Assembly (NCBI GenBank): GCA_033439295.1 | Contig: JAVTLE010000005.1 | Span: 1,166,501 to 1,230,500 of the forward strand | DNA length: 64,000 nt | Direction of reading: 5' to 3' | Origin: Deuterostichococcus epilithicus | Taxonomy: Eukaryota > Chlorophyta > Trebouxiophyceae > Prasiolales > Stichococcaceae | In this document: positions 1-12,096 of the stretch, one piece after another | How the letters are laid out: each line of letters begins with the position of its first letter | How positions within the stretch are numbered: position 1 is the stretch's first letter | Position numbers and translations under genes: made by a program | Notes under the pieces: generated by a model | The model's input: only the letters and a program-made list of their open reading frames with translations | Told to the model about the DNA's origin: nothing | Database searches by the model: none

Positions 1-88
1 TGATGGGCTCTTGACGATGCCCACTAGAGTCGTGTCGTGTGCAAGGCAGTGTCTCACTTACTTGATGCGCTGGCGTCACACGCTGTAG

Positions 89-3000
89 GACGATGTGCTG
101 CTGGCGCACCAGATCGGTTTCGACCTGTTCGAGAACGAGATGCAGTCGTTCAGCAAGCAGGTGCGCTTGCTTGTGTGGTTTGATGGCTTGCGCCCCCCGC
201 CCCTCGCTCCATGTGCGATACAGCATGCTAACGTGCACATCGCAACTGCTTACGTGCACGGCGAGCAGCGGGGCAGCAGTGGGTGCTCATGTCGTAGCCT
301 CACCACACAGGTCAGCACACACCTGTCGAAGCTGGCGCCAAAGGAGCCCGCCGCGCCGCCCGCGCCTGCCGCAGCGGACGCTGCGCAGCCCGGTGCGGAC
401 GCCGCGGCGCCCACCGCCGATGGCGCTGCCGCTGCCGCGGACGGCGCTGACGGCGCAGGCGACATGGACGCCTCAGAGGAGTCGGCGCCGCTGCTGGGCG
501 GCGAGCAGGAGGCGCAGCTGGAGGTGCCGCAGCAGCCACCGCAGCAGCCGGCAGTGCCGCCGCCGGAGCCGCTGAGCCCCGAGGACGAGCGGTACCTGGG
601 GCACTACCGGCGGCTGGCGGGCATCATCTCGGGGGAGCTGCCCATCTCGCTGCACCTGGACTTCATGTTCAGCGCCAACCACGCGGACCTGCAGATTCTC
701 AAGAACATGAAGGCGGCGGTGGAGGTGCGGGATGCTTTAGCTTGCATGACCGCAGGGCACAGTCCTGGTGCACGGTCGCACTCGTGTGTGTGGCGTGCCC
801 ACAGTCGCGGTTTTGGAAGCCCGTTTGCCGCTTGGGCAATGACGTCCACTGCTCCTGCCTACACCCGCTGCACTGTCGGCCTCCAGCAAGCAATGCCGCT
901 GCGTCAAAGCCTGCCGAGTCCGCTGACCTCCTCGCTGTCGCGGCGCCCCGCAGAACCGCAACTCCGTGTGCCACTCCGCGATCATCTTTGCCAACGCGCT
1001 GATGCACAAGGGCACTACCGTGGACGCCTTCCTACGCGAGAACCTGGAGTGGCTGTCCCGCGCCACCAATTGGGCCAAGTTCTCCGCCACCGCCGGCCTC
1101 GGCGTCATCCACAGCGGTCACCTGTCCCAGGTGCTTTTCATGCCCGCCGCTCATGCAGCTGGCGTCTTGCATTTGCTCTGCTGCATGTGTTGGATTTCGA
1201 TACACGCCGCTGCACCCCTCTCCCCTTGCAGCCACCGAGTCGCGGGACGCCGTTGGTCATGCATTGTCTGGCGGCTCCCTGTGTGGCGGCCACCATCTGC
1301 ATGGGCGTCCCACCTCTCTAGCTGCTGCATGCCCGTAAAACCAGCACTTCACCACGCAGCAGCTGATTCCCGTGTGCACCCAGGGGCGGGCGCTGATGGG
1401 GCCGTACCTGCCTCGCGACGGCGCCAGTAGCAGCCCCTACTCGGAGGGCGGCGCCCTCTACTCCCTGGGCCTCATCCATGCCAACCACGGCACCGACATC
1501 CGGTGCGCCTCACTGCAGAGAGCTCTCCGGCCCGTGCCGATGGCCTCGTCAACGCTCATCTCAGCACCGCAGCCTGTCGGCAGCCAGGCATGCCGGCTCG
1601 TCTTCTCTGCTGTGTGGGATCCTTCCGCACCCAACAGACGAAGATTTGAATTCGCATTTTATGAAGCTCAACCATCAACCTGCTCTTGTCAAAACCCCTC
1701 GTTCCCCACCTGCAGCGACTTCCTGCTGGAGTCGCTGCGGGCGACGAGCAATGAGGTGACGCAGCACGGCGCGGCGCTGGGCCTGGGCATTGCGGGGCTG
1801 GGTTCCCAGGACGAGGAGATTTTCGAAGACCTCAAAAACGTGCTGTATACCGACTCCGCCGTCGCCGGCGAGGTGAAAGGCCGTGTGGCCCTGTCGTTTT
1901 CGTCTCCTCATCACTTGCTGTTTGCCGATGCCGCTTTGGCTGGCACGCTGGGCTCCAGCGATTCATTCGAAATCCCGCCCTGCTGTGCTTGTGTGTCCAC
2001 ACCTGTAGCCCAAAGAGCCGGCCCGGGTGCAGGGGGATTGGACAGGCCATGTCGCGCACATGGCTTGAGCTAAACCAGCCATTGCGAAGTCACTGATATG
2101 ATCCCCCAAGCAAGTCCGGCAGGGTCCTGCAGGTGTGCACAACTGTGCGCTCATGCATAAATGGTGATGTCTGCCAGGCGGCGGGACTGGCGCTGGGGCT
2201 GCTGTACTGCGGCAGCGCCACAGACAAGGCGGCGGAGATGCTGGCCTATGCGCACGACACGCAGCACGAGAAGATCATTCGTGGCCTCTCCCTGGGCCTC
2301 GCCCTCACCATGTATGGCAGGTGCGCGCCCAGGGGTTTTGCTGCGACACAATCGCGCTTCGCCTGAGGCAGACGCCTTTGCAAGCTTCCATCACGGCTTC
2401 CCTGAGAGTGTACTGCTCTCCCAGAGTGCACAGCTGACCCGGCTGCCGGGGCTCCATGCCGCGTGTGCTCGAACGTGCCTTTGCGGCGCTTCTCGCCTAA
2501 GTGACCTGCCCCTGCGCGTGTGCATGCTGCAGGGAGGAGGGCGCGGAGACTCTCATAGAGCAGATGACGCGGGACCTGGACCCCATAGTCCGCTACGGCG
2601 GCATGTTCACCGTCGCGCTCGCATACCGCGGCACCGCCAATAATGCCGCGGTGCAGCGCCTGCTGCACTTCGCGGTGTCGGACGTGAACGATGACGTGCG
2701 CCGCGCCGCGACGCTGTGCCTCGGCTTCCTGCTGCTGGACTCGCCGGCGCAGTGCCCCCGCCTCGTCTCCCTGCTGGTGGGCGCCTCCACAAGAACTCTT
2801 CACACAAACACAACTGGCGTGTGTGTGCGGCGGTCCGCCACGTCCCAGTGCCAGCACTGTTGCCTTGTCAACACGATCCGTCCGCACAATCCATTAGTAC
2901 GGTCTATCCCAACGCGGTCCAGGAGCCTGAGGCTCTGCCAGCAAGGCATTCGGCGCCCTCACCTTGCGCCCTCACTGCTGCCGCCCGCCGCGTTGTACAG

Positions 3001-6000
3001 GCGGAGTCGTACAACCCGCATGTGCGCTACGGGGCGGCCATGGCGGTGGGCATCGCCTGCGCGGCGACGGGCCTCAAGGAGGCCATCGAGCTGCTGGAGC
3101 CGCTGCTCAACGACCCCACCGACTACGTGCGCCAGGTGTGGTTTAGGGGTTAGGGTTCAGGATTTCTGATCCCTGACAGACTACGTGCGCCAGGTGTGGG
3201 CCACGCGATGCCGACGAAGCCACTCTGATCAAGGCACACGTCTCGCACCCTGCTTCAGCTGTCACACGTCTCACAGCCCAATCAGCCGCAGGCCACAGGC
3301 TTTGGAGCCCCCTTGATGCAGTGCTCCTTGCCAGAAACGACACGGCTCTGCTCGTCGAATCAGCTCGCGGGTCGATGCTAAGATCCGACTGGTGGAAACG
3401 GTTTCACATCTGGATCTGTCGGTGCCCTGGTGCCACAGGGCGCGCTGCTGGCGATGGCGATGGTGCTGGTGCAGCAGCCAACGGCGCGCACGGCCGCCTT
3501 CCGGCAGCGCCTTGCCAAGCTGTCCGCTGACAAGCACGAGGAGATCATGTGCCGGTGCGCACATCAACCCGCGCCGTCGGGAGCTGCTGTGCAGGGTCGC
3601 TGTCACCTTGACTCGCATCATCCGCACGCATGTCCGTTGGTCGACCTGCGGCGGGCACCCGACCGTGGCTCTCGGCCACTGCCAGCAGACAGCACACCGA
3701 CTGCAAAAGCGGCAGTGTGACGTCCCCACATGGCAGCCTCCTGATCACCATCGACCGGTACTTAAAAGTCCCAGCACACCGATTTGCTGTCGTGCCGTCG
3801 CAGCATGGGCGCCATCATGGCGGCAGGGCTGCTGGATGCGGGGGGGCGCAACACCACGGTGGGTCTCAAGTCGCGCTCCGGCTACTTCCGCCGCACCGCC
3901 GTCGTCGGCCTCGCCATCTTCGTGCAGTACTGGCGCGTCTCTTGTGCTCTGCTCTCTCTGTCTTCCCACCTGATCCGGGATCGCCGCCGGACGCAGTCGT
4001 GTGACACATTTGGAGGCTTTCATCTCCTCGCCGGTCGCGCGTGTGCTGCTGCCAGATCGTGCAGGCGGCACGTGTGAGTTGGCCCGCATGGTCATCCGCA
4101 CTTGTATTGCGATTGCGAGTTGTCGTGCAGACACATGAGACTCGCACGTTCCAGCCATCCAACAGCACGATGCTCACATACACATGTTCCCGGACAGGTA
4201 CTGGTACCCACTGTCCTACTTCTCCAGCCTCGCGTTCCAGCCGACGGCGCTGATAGGCCTCAACTCGGAGCTGCAGCTGCCCAAGTTCAGCCTGACCTGC
4301 AACATCCGGCCGTCAGTGTTTGCCTACCCGCCGCCTGTCAGCCAGGAGGCTGCGCAAGAGGTGCGACCTTGCGAACGATGATCCCTGGAACGCCGCCCAG
4401 CAGTGTCAGACTCTGGCTTGAAGACTGCGGCCGCTGTGACGCCGTCGACCCCATGCACATGGCTGACGGTCAGTCAGAGGCCTCAGGCGCTGGTCGGTGG
4501 GACAGCCAACCCCCAGCGCTGCCCAATGACGCTGCGGACGCCGAAACTGTCACTGCCGCAGCCCCACCGAGCAGCGCCTGCTGTCGAACTGCCTCTCCCA
4601 GTCAGCACGCCACCAGCAACGCCCCAGGCGCAGGGCGGTCCGATACCTGGACTGGAAGCCCTGACCTGGCCCGAGAACCGTGCTGCAGGCGAAAAAGGTG
4701 AAGAAGGCGGTGCTGTCGACGACTGCGCGCGCCCGCTCCAAGGCGCAGGCCAAGGCCGCCGAGAGGGAGAAGGGCAAGGCCGCCGCAGGTGCGACGCTTG
4801 GGCTGCGTTGCATTCTGTCAAACCTCGAAAAGGGCGAAGCTTTATTGTCGCTGCAGTCGCCCGCTGCAGTCTGGGGGACGATCGCCCTCGGATTCCCTGT
4901 GTAGGCTACCATCACCGCGCTGCGATCCTCCACGAGTGGAGTTTCATCCGTCCTCCGCCTGGCGGTGCCCTCTGAACATGTGCCCCCGCCCTCACTGTGT
5001 GCAGACGATGCCGCGGCCATGGACACAGACGCCAAGCCGGACGCGGCCGGCACGGCGGACGCTGCAGCAAAGGAGGGCAGCAAGGCAGAGGGCGCTGCCA
5101 AGGAGGAGGCCGCCGAGGGCGAGGGCGAGCCCAAGAAGGAGGCGGCGCCGCCGGAGCCCAGCAGCTACCAGATCGAGAACCCGGCCCGCGTGGTGCCCGC
5201 GCAGGTACCGTCAGCGGTCTCATAGTGTTCAGTCACAAGCGATCGTGTGATGAGTGGTGCCCGCTCAGGTACTGGCAGCAGTCTCGTACTTGTCAAGCAG
5301 CAGTCTCAGCCTGTTCACTCACAAGCAATCGTGTGATGAGTTGCGACTGGTTGATGCTCGAGTCTCCCTAATGGTGTCGGCGGCCTGCCCCGGCCACAAG
5401 GCTGGGCGGCGCCGGCATCGGCCACGACGCCTCGGCCAGTGCCAGGCTGCCGGCGTGCGCCCGCTAGCGGCTGTGCTGCATCTGCTTGGAGCCAGCTTCG
5501 GATGCGGCTGGCGCCTCAAGGTGTGTGCTGCGGTGCCGTGCGCAGGAGAAGTTCGTGACGCAGTCCGAGGACCAGCGGTGGCAGCCAGTGCACACAGGCG
5601 CCAAAAGCGGCTTCGTCGTCCTACGGGACCTGCGGCCTGGTGGGTTTCGCCACCACCTGCACTGTGTGCATATGTGACATTTTGCGCAAGGCTGCCGAAG
5701 CATGTGAAGAGCCTTGTTGAGGTTTTAGTCTGCAGTCGCGTAACAGCGTTCGAGACACATGCGGGCGATGAAATTACTTGGTCGTGACTCGGTCACTGTG
5801 TAGGCGAGCCGGTGGAGCTGGTCAGCAGCAGCGGGCCGCTGGGCTCGGGCGCGGCGGAGCCGCCGGCGGCAGCGGCTGGTGCCGCGGCGCAGCCCGCAGC
5901 AGCACCGGCGCAGCAGCAGGGCCAGACCTCGTCCGGCAACCAGGACGATGATGACGAGCCGCCGCCACCGGAGCCATTCGGTGAGCAACCTGCTGAGTGC

Positions 6001-6179
6001 TGTGTGGGTTCCTCTGAGTGCGCAATGCGCTTTGAGATCGCATGTGAAGAAGTCGTCTTTGGACACTCTTGTTCCACTTGCCAAGAGCGGAACAGTGTCA
6101 ATGAGATCGGGATGGCGGCAGAGTTGGTGATCGTGGACCGCGCACTTTTGCAGAGTACAACCCCCCGGCGAACCATTGA
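89..6179 (+). CDS. RPN2: 26S proteasome regulatory subunit RPN2 (PSMD1), 5'-partial
   Basis: Large scaffold subunit of the proteasome 19S base; it bridges the ATPase ring and ubiquitin receptors in cytosol and nucleus. Sixteen exons give one continuous frame: 89-160, 311-724, 954-1130, 1384-1502, 1716-1872, 2178-2320, 2533-2776, 3001-3135, 3439-3554, 3804-3932, 4198-4360, 4689-4788, 5005-5204, 5546-5639, 5804-5980, 6154-6179. Family landmarks seen in order are [38 protein letters not shown], the PC-repeat toroid with [12 protein letters not shown] and [15 protein letters not shown], a charged Lys/Ala/Glu insert, NPARVVPAQ, and the acidic tail ending [10 protein letters not shown]. The first exon matches the family near residue 100, so the N terminus lies upstream of the window. 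The intron after 3932 appears to be GC-AG. Introns after 3135 and 5204 carry copies of their own donor junctions. The adjacent AK6 gene is convergent. Confidence 0.97.
3121..3199. repeat. Donor-junction direct repeat around a telomere-like motif
   Basis: A 21-base sequence covering the last 15 bases of RPN2 exon 3001-3135 plus the first 6 intron bases occurs at 3121-3141 and again, identically, at 3179-3199. Between the copies, starting at 3142, is a TTTAGGGG-TTAGGG stretch resembling plant/algal telomere repeat. The copies lie at the start of the intron 3136-3438. Confidence 0.9.
5190..5340. repeat. Tandem duplication of an RPN2 exon/intron junction
   Basis: Positions 5190-5208 (end of exon 5005-5204 plus donor) recur at 5254-5272 with one mismatch in 19. 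The following segments also match: a CACAAGC(G/A)ATCGTGTGATGAG block ends each copy near 5254 and 5340. The second copy is longer because of an insertion. The duplicated donor is intronic; the first donor gives the frame used by the rest of the gene. Confidence 0.85.
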
Positions 6180-6773
6180 AGGCATCGAGGTGATGGAGCG
6201 GCAGGCATCCAGGGAGGCTCTCCCGCTGTGCTCGCGTGGTGCAACAGACCTGATCTATTCATAATCTCAGGAGGTGGTGTGGCAACACTCCCTCCAAAGA
6301 CCACTGCTAGGTTAATCTGTGGAGGTGTGATGCCCGTTACCCACGCTGGCCCTTCCTGATGCAGTCCGAATACCCTCTTTCGCAATTAAGAGAACTGCAG
6401 ACGACATGCAGTGAGTTGCAGCCCCAATGCCCGCAGCGCTATAGAGTCTTGCAAGCGCCTGCTGACGTGAGAAGGCTCGGGCACTGGCGCATCGCCCAAC
6501 CACTGACCCCCACTTCCGATCTCCCTCCCAGCTCCGTCGGCGCCGTCAACACCCCGCCACCTCTTCTCCATCATCTACGAGCAGATTTAACAGTAGAGCA
6601 AGATGCACAACCAGCATGTGAATTTGACAACTTGACCCGACAACCGATTGTGAGTGCATCTGCCAGATGTTGGGTGCTTTCGTCAGTCCTACTCACCACT
6701 AGGTTTCCCTACACTGCCACATGTGGAAGAGGATGAGCTCGTGAAGGCATTGCTGGGCGACGAAGCGCCGCCG
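6180..6773. other. Convergent 3' region between RPN2 and AK6
   Basis: Both flanking genes end here, so this holds two 3' UTRs. I see no conserved coding frame, and the algal polyadenylation signal TGTAA is not evident on the plus strand. Confidence 0.6.
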
Positions 6774-7858
<1,085 letters not shown>

Positions 7859-8763
7859 CGAGCTGGCGATGCGCAGTTTCCAGTGAACTGAATGTGAAGA
7901 GCGAGGGTGGAGCCAGCAGCTGAAGTGGCTCAGTTGAGACGCAAACTCGAGCTGCAGTGCTTCAGCAGAAAGTTCAGCAGAAAGGAGGTGCAGCTGCTTG
8001 TGATGGTGACTCTTGCTGAAGTGCTGTAGTGCGGTGAAGCGTTTCCTGTTTGTGGCAGCAGGGTGGTGCAGATGCTCCTTTCGGCAACAACCACCGAGCA
8101 AAACCGCCACAATGGTGTGTGCGCGGGAGGATGGTCTCGATGCCTGAGAATTGTTAAAGGGTACCCGTGGTGCTTTGTGCAGCCGTCAAACTCTCACGGG
8201 CGCGCGGCAGGCATGCATTGCTTGGCGACTGTGTCTCCACCGACTGCAAAGTCCGAGAGACCGAGACACACACCTGCGAGTTTTCACGCATGTCGAACAA
8301 CGCACGGAAGACGTGACACCCTGAAATTGGATTGCTTTTGTCCAGGGAGGAGAGTGGGAAGGCTTTGCCAGGTTGAACACTCTTGGTCGCGTCCGACTTG
8401 GCATCGTGCACCTGTCGCGTGTCTGGAAACTTGCCCGCAAATTGATACCGTCAGCTTCTGAAGCTGCTTCCACCTCTGATCAGCATTGTGCAGGCTGCGG
8501 TGTTGCCACCGTCTTATCAGACGCAGACAACCTACCAGGGGTCAGGATGCTTCAGGCCAGGTGCAGCAGGGCCACAGCAGACGTGAGCGAGATGCGGCAA
8601 ACGGCTTCAGCATGCAGCAGAATGCCGGTTACATCCGCAAGCGCAGCAGCGTGCTCCCGCGACAGACACATGGCAAGCATGCGCCAGGGTCATGCCCTGC
8701 CGCGACATGGCAATGCAGCACGGTGCGCCCGCATCAAAGAGGGCACTCCACTGTGAAAGCATC
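7859..8763. promoter_or_regulatory. Divergent promoter/5' region of AK6 and DEG1-type protease
   Basis: About 0.9 kb separates the two proposed start codons, which point away from each other, so both promoters should lie here. No convincing TATA box or other element was identified. Upstream 5' exons of either gene cannot be excluded. Confidence 0.5.
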
Positions 8764-11646
8764 ATGTACATGCGCTCAAATGCGAGACGTCCAGTGCTGA
8801 TTATACCGATGCACATACGCAGTGGGCGCCGCCGGTGCTCAGCAATTACAGCCGCACTGGGCGGCCCTTCAGATTCAAGGCAGCCTCAGGCCCAGCAGCC
8901 GATGTCGCTCGCCCAGCGCCTGAGCGGCGCCATTGCGCCCGTGCTCGCCTGCGCAGCCCTGGCCAGCCAGGTGGGTCCCGTGCGGTGCTGCCTCTGGCCA
9001 TCAGGTCAGAAGCATGTAAGCGGCGCTTGTTGCGGCTTAGCTGGCACCCCGGTTGGGACGTACCCTGCCTGCACGTTTGCAGATACTGTGGACGGGCCCG
9101 AAAGACGTCGCTCTGGCGAGGCATTCGCCGCTCACGGCGGAGGAGAGGGCGACTGTCACCTTGTTCAAAGAGAGCACTCCAGCGGTGGTATACATTACCA
9201 ACCTCAGGCAGGGGTGAGCAAGCCTGGTCTGCATTCGCAAAACGGAACCGGACGACCTGTTGACGATGTTGCTGGCGGACAGATACATACATGACTCCAG
9301 TCGAACTGTGTCTATGCCTCTTGGCTAAAGGATCTGCATGCTGTATCGCAGGCAGGACCGCTTCACACTTGACACGACAGAGATGCCGCAGGGCGCCGGC
9401 AGCGGCACCATCTGGGACGACCGCGGCTACATCGTGACTAACCTTCATGTGCGGCCTGCCATGCGCGTGCAAATGCATCGTCACAGCCATGTCTTGGCCA
9501 GCAACTCCCAAAGCACATGACAACCACATTCCTTCTTCCTTGCTGCAGCTGATCTGAACGACTGGTCTTGACGCCTGCAGGTCGTCAAGGACGCATCAGA
9601 TTTGCAGGCGCGTGCCTGTACTGCACAAGGCTCTGATTTACTTTTGAAGACATGAGCATGGCGGATTTTCCCTGCTTGCGTCACCAAGGTCAGGCGTCAT
9701 CAAGTCTCCCTGTTTCATCGTCCAGGTATCACTGACAGGTGGCTTTGTGCGGGGCGGCGCGGATGATTTCAAGGCCAAGGTCATCGGCTTTGACGAGGAC
9801 AAGGACATTGCAGTGCTGCAGATTGATGTGCCAGACAAAAAGGTCAGCCAGCTTGCATGCACTAACATCTGAATGTCCGACTGCGTTGTTGTGCGCACGC
9901 ACACATGCAACTGCGAGACAGCTGACCCGTGTGCCGGGTTTGCCGCAGCTCCTGCATCCGCTAAAGCTGGGCGACTCGGATGATCTCCTGGTCGGCCAGC
10001 GGGTGTATGCCATCGGTGAGTGCTGCGGTCTTGCTGCTACTGATGTGCTACAGCTTGTTGATGTGTCGCATCTGGAGCAGCTCGCCCCACCTGGCACACT
10101 GGTCACGAGCTTCAAGATTCAGCTCGCACCCGCTCGTCAGCACTGCCAGCCCTCCTTTGTGTCACGAGCAATTTCAACACAGAATTCGTGCGGCGCTCCA
10201 GGCAACCCCTTCGGACTGGACCACACGCTGACCACGGGCGTCATCAGCGGCGTCGGCCGCGAGATCACCAGCGGCATCAATGGCCGGCCCATCCAGGGCG
10301 TCATCCAGATCGATGCAGCCATCAACGTGAGGCTTTCGAGCCGGGCTGAAAGTGGTCCGCTGCGCTGCAGTCCAACAGACAGCATGGAACGTGTATTTTG
10401 CTTCACGGTGGCTGGGGTGCACACAGAGACGCGTCTCACCTAACGCTCGTATGCTCTCTCGCGTGCAGCCTGGCAACTCCGGCGGACCGCTTCTGGACAG
10501 CGCCGGCGAACTCATCGGTGAGCAGGGCTGATCGATGCATGCAGCACTTGTCAATGCAAAGCACCTGGTCTCGCCATTAGCATCTCCTGCTGCAGCAGCG
10601 CATGATGCTTCCGCCGTGCCGTCCCTGGACTACCGAACGATCTTCCTGAAATCTTGCAACAGGCATCAACACCGCCATCTACTCGCCGTCGGGAGCCAAT
10701 GCAGGCGTTGGGTTTGCAGTGCCCATCGACATCCTGCGATCCAGCGTCAGCCAAATCATCGAGCACGGCAAAGTCGTCCGCCCAATCCTGGGCATCGCCT
10801 TCGCCCCAGAGCAGTCGGTTGAGCAGGTGCGCTCAGGTCGAGCATGGGCAGGCAGGCTTGCCCCTTGATTTTCGCATGCTGTTGCCTCCTCTGAGCTGAA
10901 CGTACCCTGCCTTCGCTGACGCCGCAGGGACCAACAACTGCCGCATGCATCTAATGCACCAGCCACTGTCCATTGTCGGCGATGTCGCATTGCAGTCGAG
11001 CAGGCGCAGCGCTCCCTCTGAGGTGTGCCTTCGACTCAGCCCTCAATTGAGCATGTTTCCCTGTTGCCCAGCAGCTGGGGGTGCAGGGCATCCTGGTGCT
11101 GGACACGCGGAAGGGCGGCCCCGCGGCAAAGGCTGGCATCCTGGGCACCAGCCGCGATGACAACGGGCGGCTGGTCCTGGGGGACATCATCGTGAGGTTC
11201 AATGGCAAGACCATCAGGTGGGCGAGAGTGCCAGAAGTTGTCGTTTCTGGTGATTCTGGCGCTGCATCAGTATGCAAGTGTAGTGCGCGCCTGTAGCAGA
11301 CCAGCCCCCACTGCGCAGCACACATTGTCCTTGTATGAAACAGTTGTGGCGTAGGCTTGGAACCCAAACAAGAGGTTGGATTGCAGGTCGAGCTCGGATC
11401 TATACCGCGGCCTGGACCTGTGCAAGATAGGTGCGAACCGTCCTCCGTCGACTTGAAGCGAACTGCATAATTGACTGCTGGTAATCTATGCGGGCGGATT
11501 CTCGCAGCAGTGCCTGATGTTCGAGCCACCACAAGGTCTGTGAAAGTCTGCTCCAATCACTTGCACCAGGTGACGTCGTGGACCTGGAGGTGCTGCGACA
11601 GAACAGCCGGGAGCATATCAACATCGTGCTGGAGCCCAGCAGCTGA
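8764..11646 (+). CDS. DEG1: DEG1-type (DegP/HtrA) serine protease, chloroplast lumen
   Basis: Trypsin-like protease with one PDZ domain that degrades damaged thylakoid proteins, including PSII subunits in plants. Twelve exons fit one frame: 8764-8970, 9083-9207, 9352-9448, 9581-9607, 9726-9842, 9949-10015, 10202-10326, 10469-10517, 10663-10826, 11075-11217, 11387-11430, 11570-11646, about 413 residues. The catalytic triad is visible as His in VTNLHV, Asp in DEDKDIAVL and Ser in [25 protein letters not shown] and the PDZ segment [17 protein letters not shown] follow. The N terminus is Arg/Ser-rich, then a hydrophobic stretch before VALA, as expected for a lumen-targeting bipartite signal. Exon 9581-9607 is only nine codons. 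Introns after 9207 and 9607 are GC-AG. The start is uncertain: 8692, 8764, 8770 and 8809 are all in-frame ATGs. Confidence 0.94.
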
Positions 11647-12096
11647 GCCGCCGGGCGTTACGTCGGCACAACATGTACACAATGCTGGCGCCCATAGCGC
11701 ACTCGCAGCATCTTGACCAATGATGGGCTGCATCTTCGAAAATCCAATGGACGTTGCATTGCAGTGTGTGGCTGAGCAGTCTCTAGGTGTATATGACCAT
11801 GAGCGCGAGTTTGAGCGGGGCGCTGCTGTGAGAGGAAAAATTACTGCTGCGCAGGCATGATTGGACTCGCAATCCTGGCCAATCAAAAGGGCAAGTCACA
11901 GTTGCAATGTCATTCACATTTGAAATACGAGTTCGCAAGCAGTGCTGACTATCCACCAGAGCACCCCGCATGAGTATGACAGGGTGCAAGACCGCAGGTG
12001 TTGTTCAGTGCCTGCACAAATTCGTACAGTAGGACAGTTTTGCTGACAGGTGCATCCTGATGCTGGTTGTTAATCGCAGTGACTATGCTCACACGC
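11647..12096. other. Convergent 3' region between DEG1-type protease and SMC genes
   Basis: Holds the 3' ends of two convergent genes. No further coding frame or RNA gene recognised. Confidence 0.6.

Noticed and set aside
4102-4701. Plus-strand open frame of 199 codons
   Set aside because: Out of frame with the RPN2 exons it overlaps; the conserved protein is in another frame.
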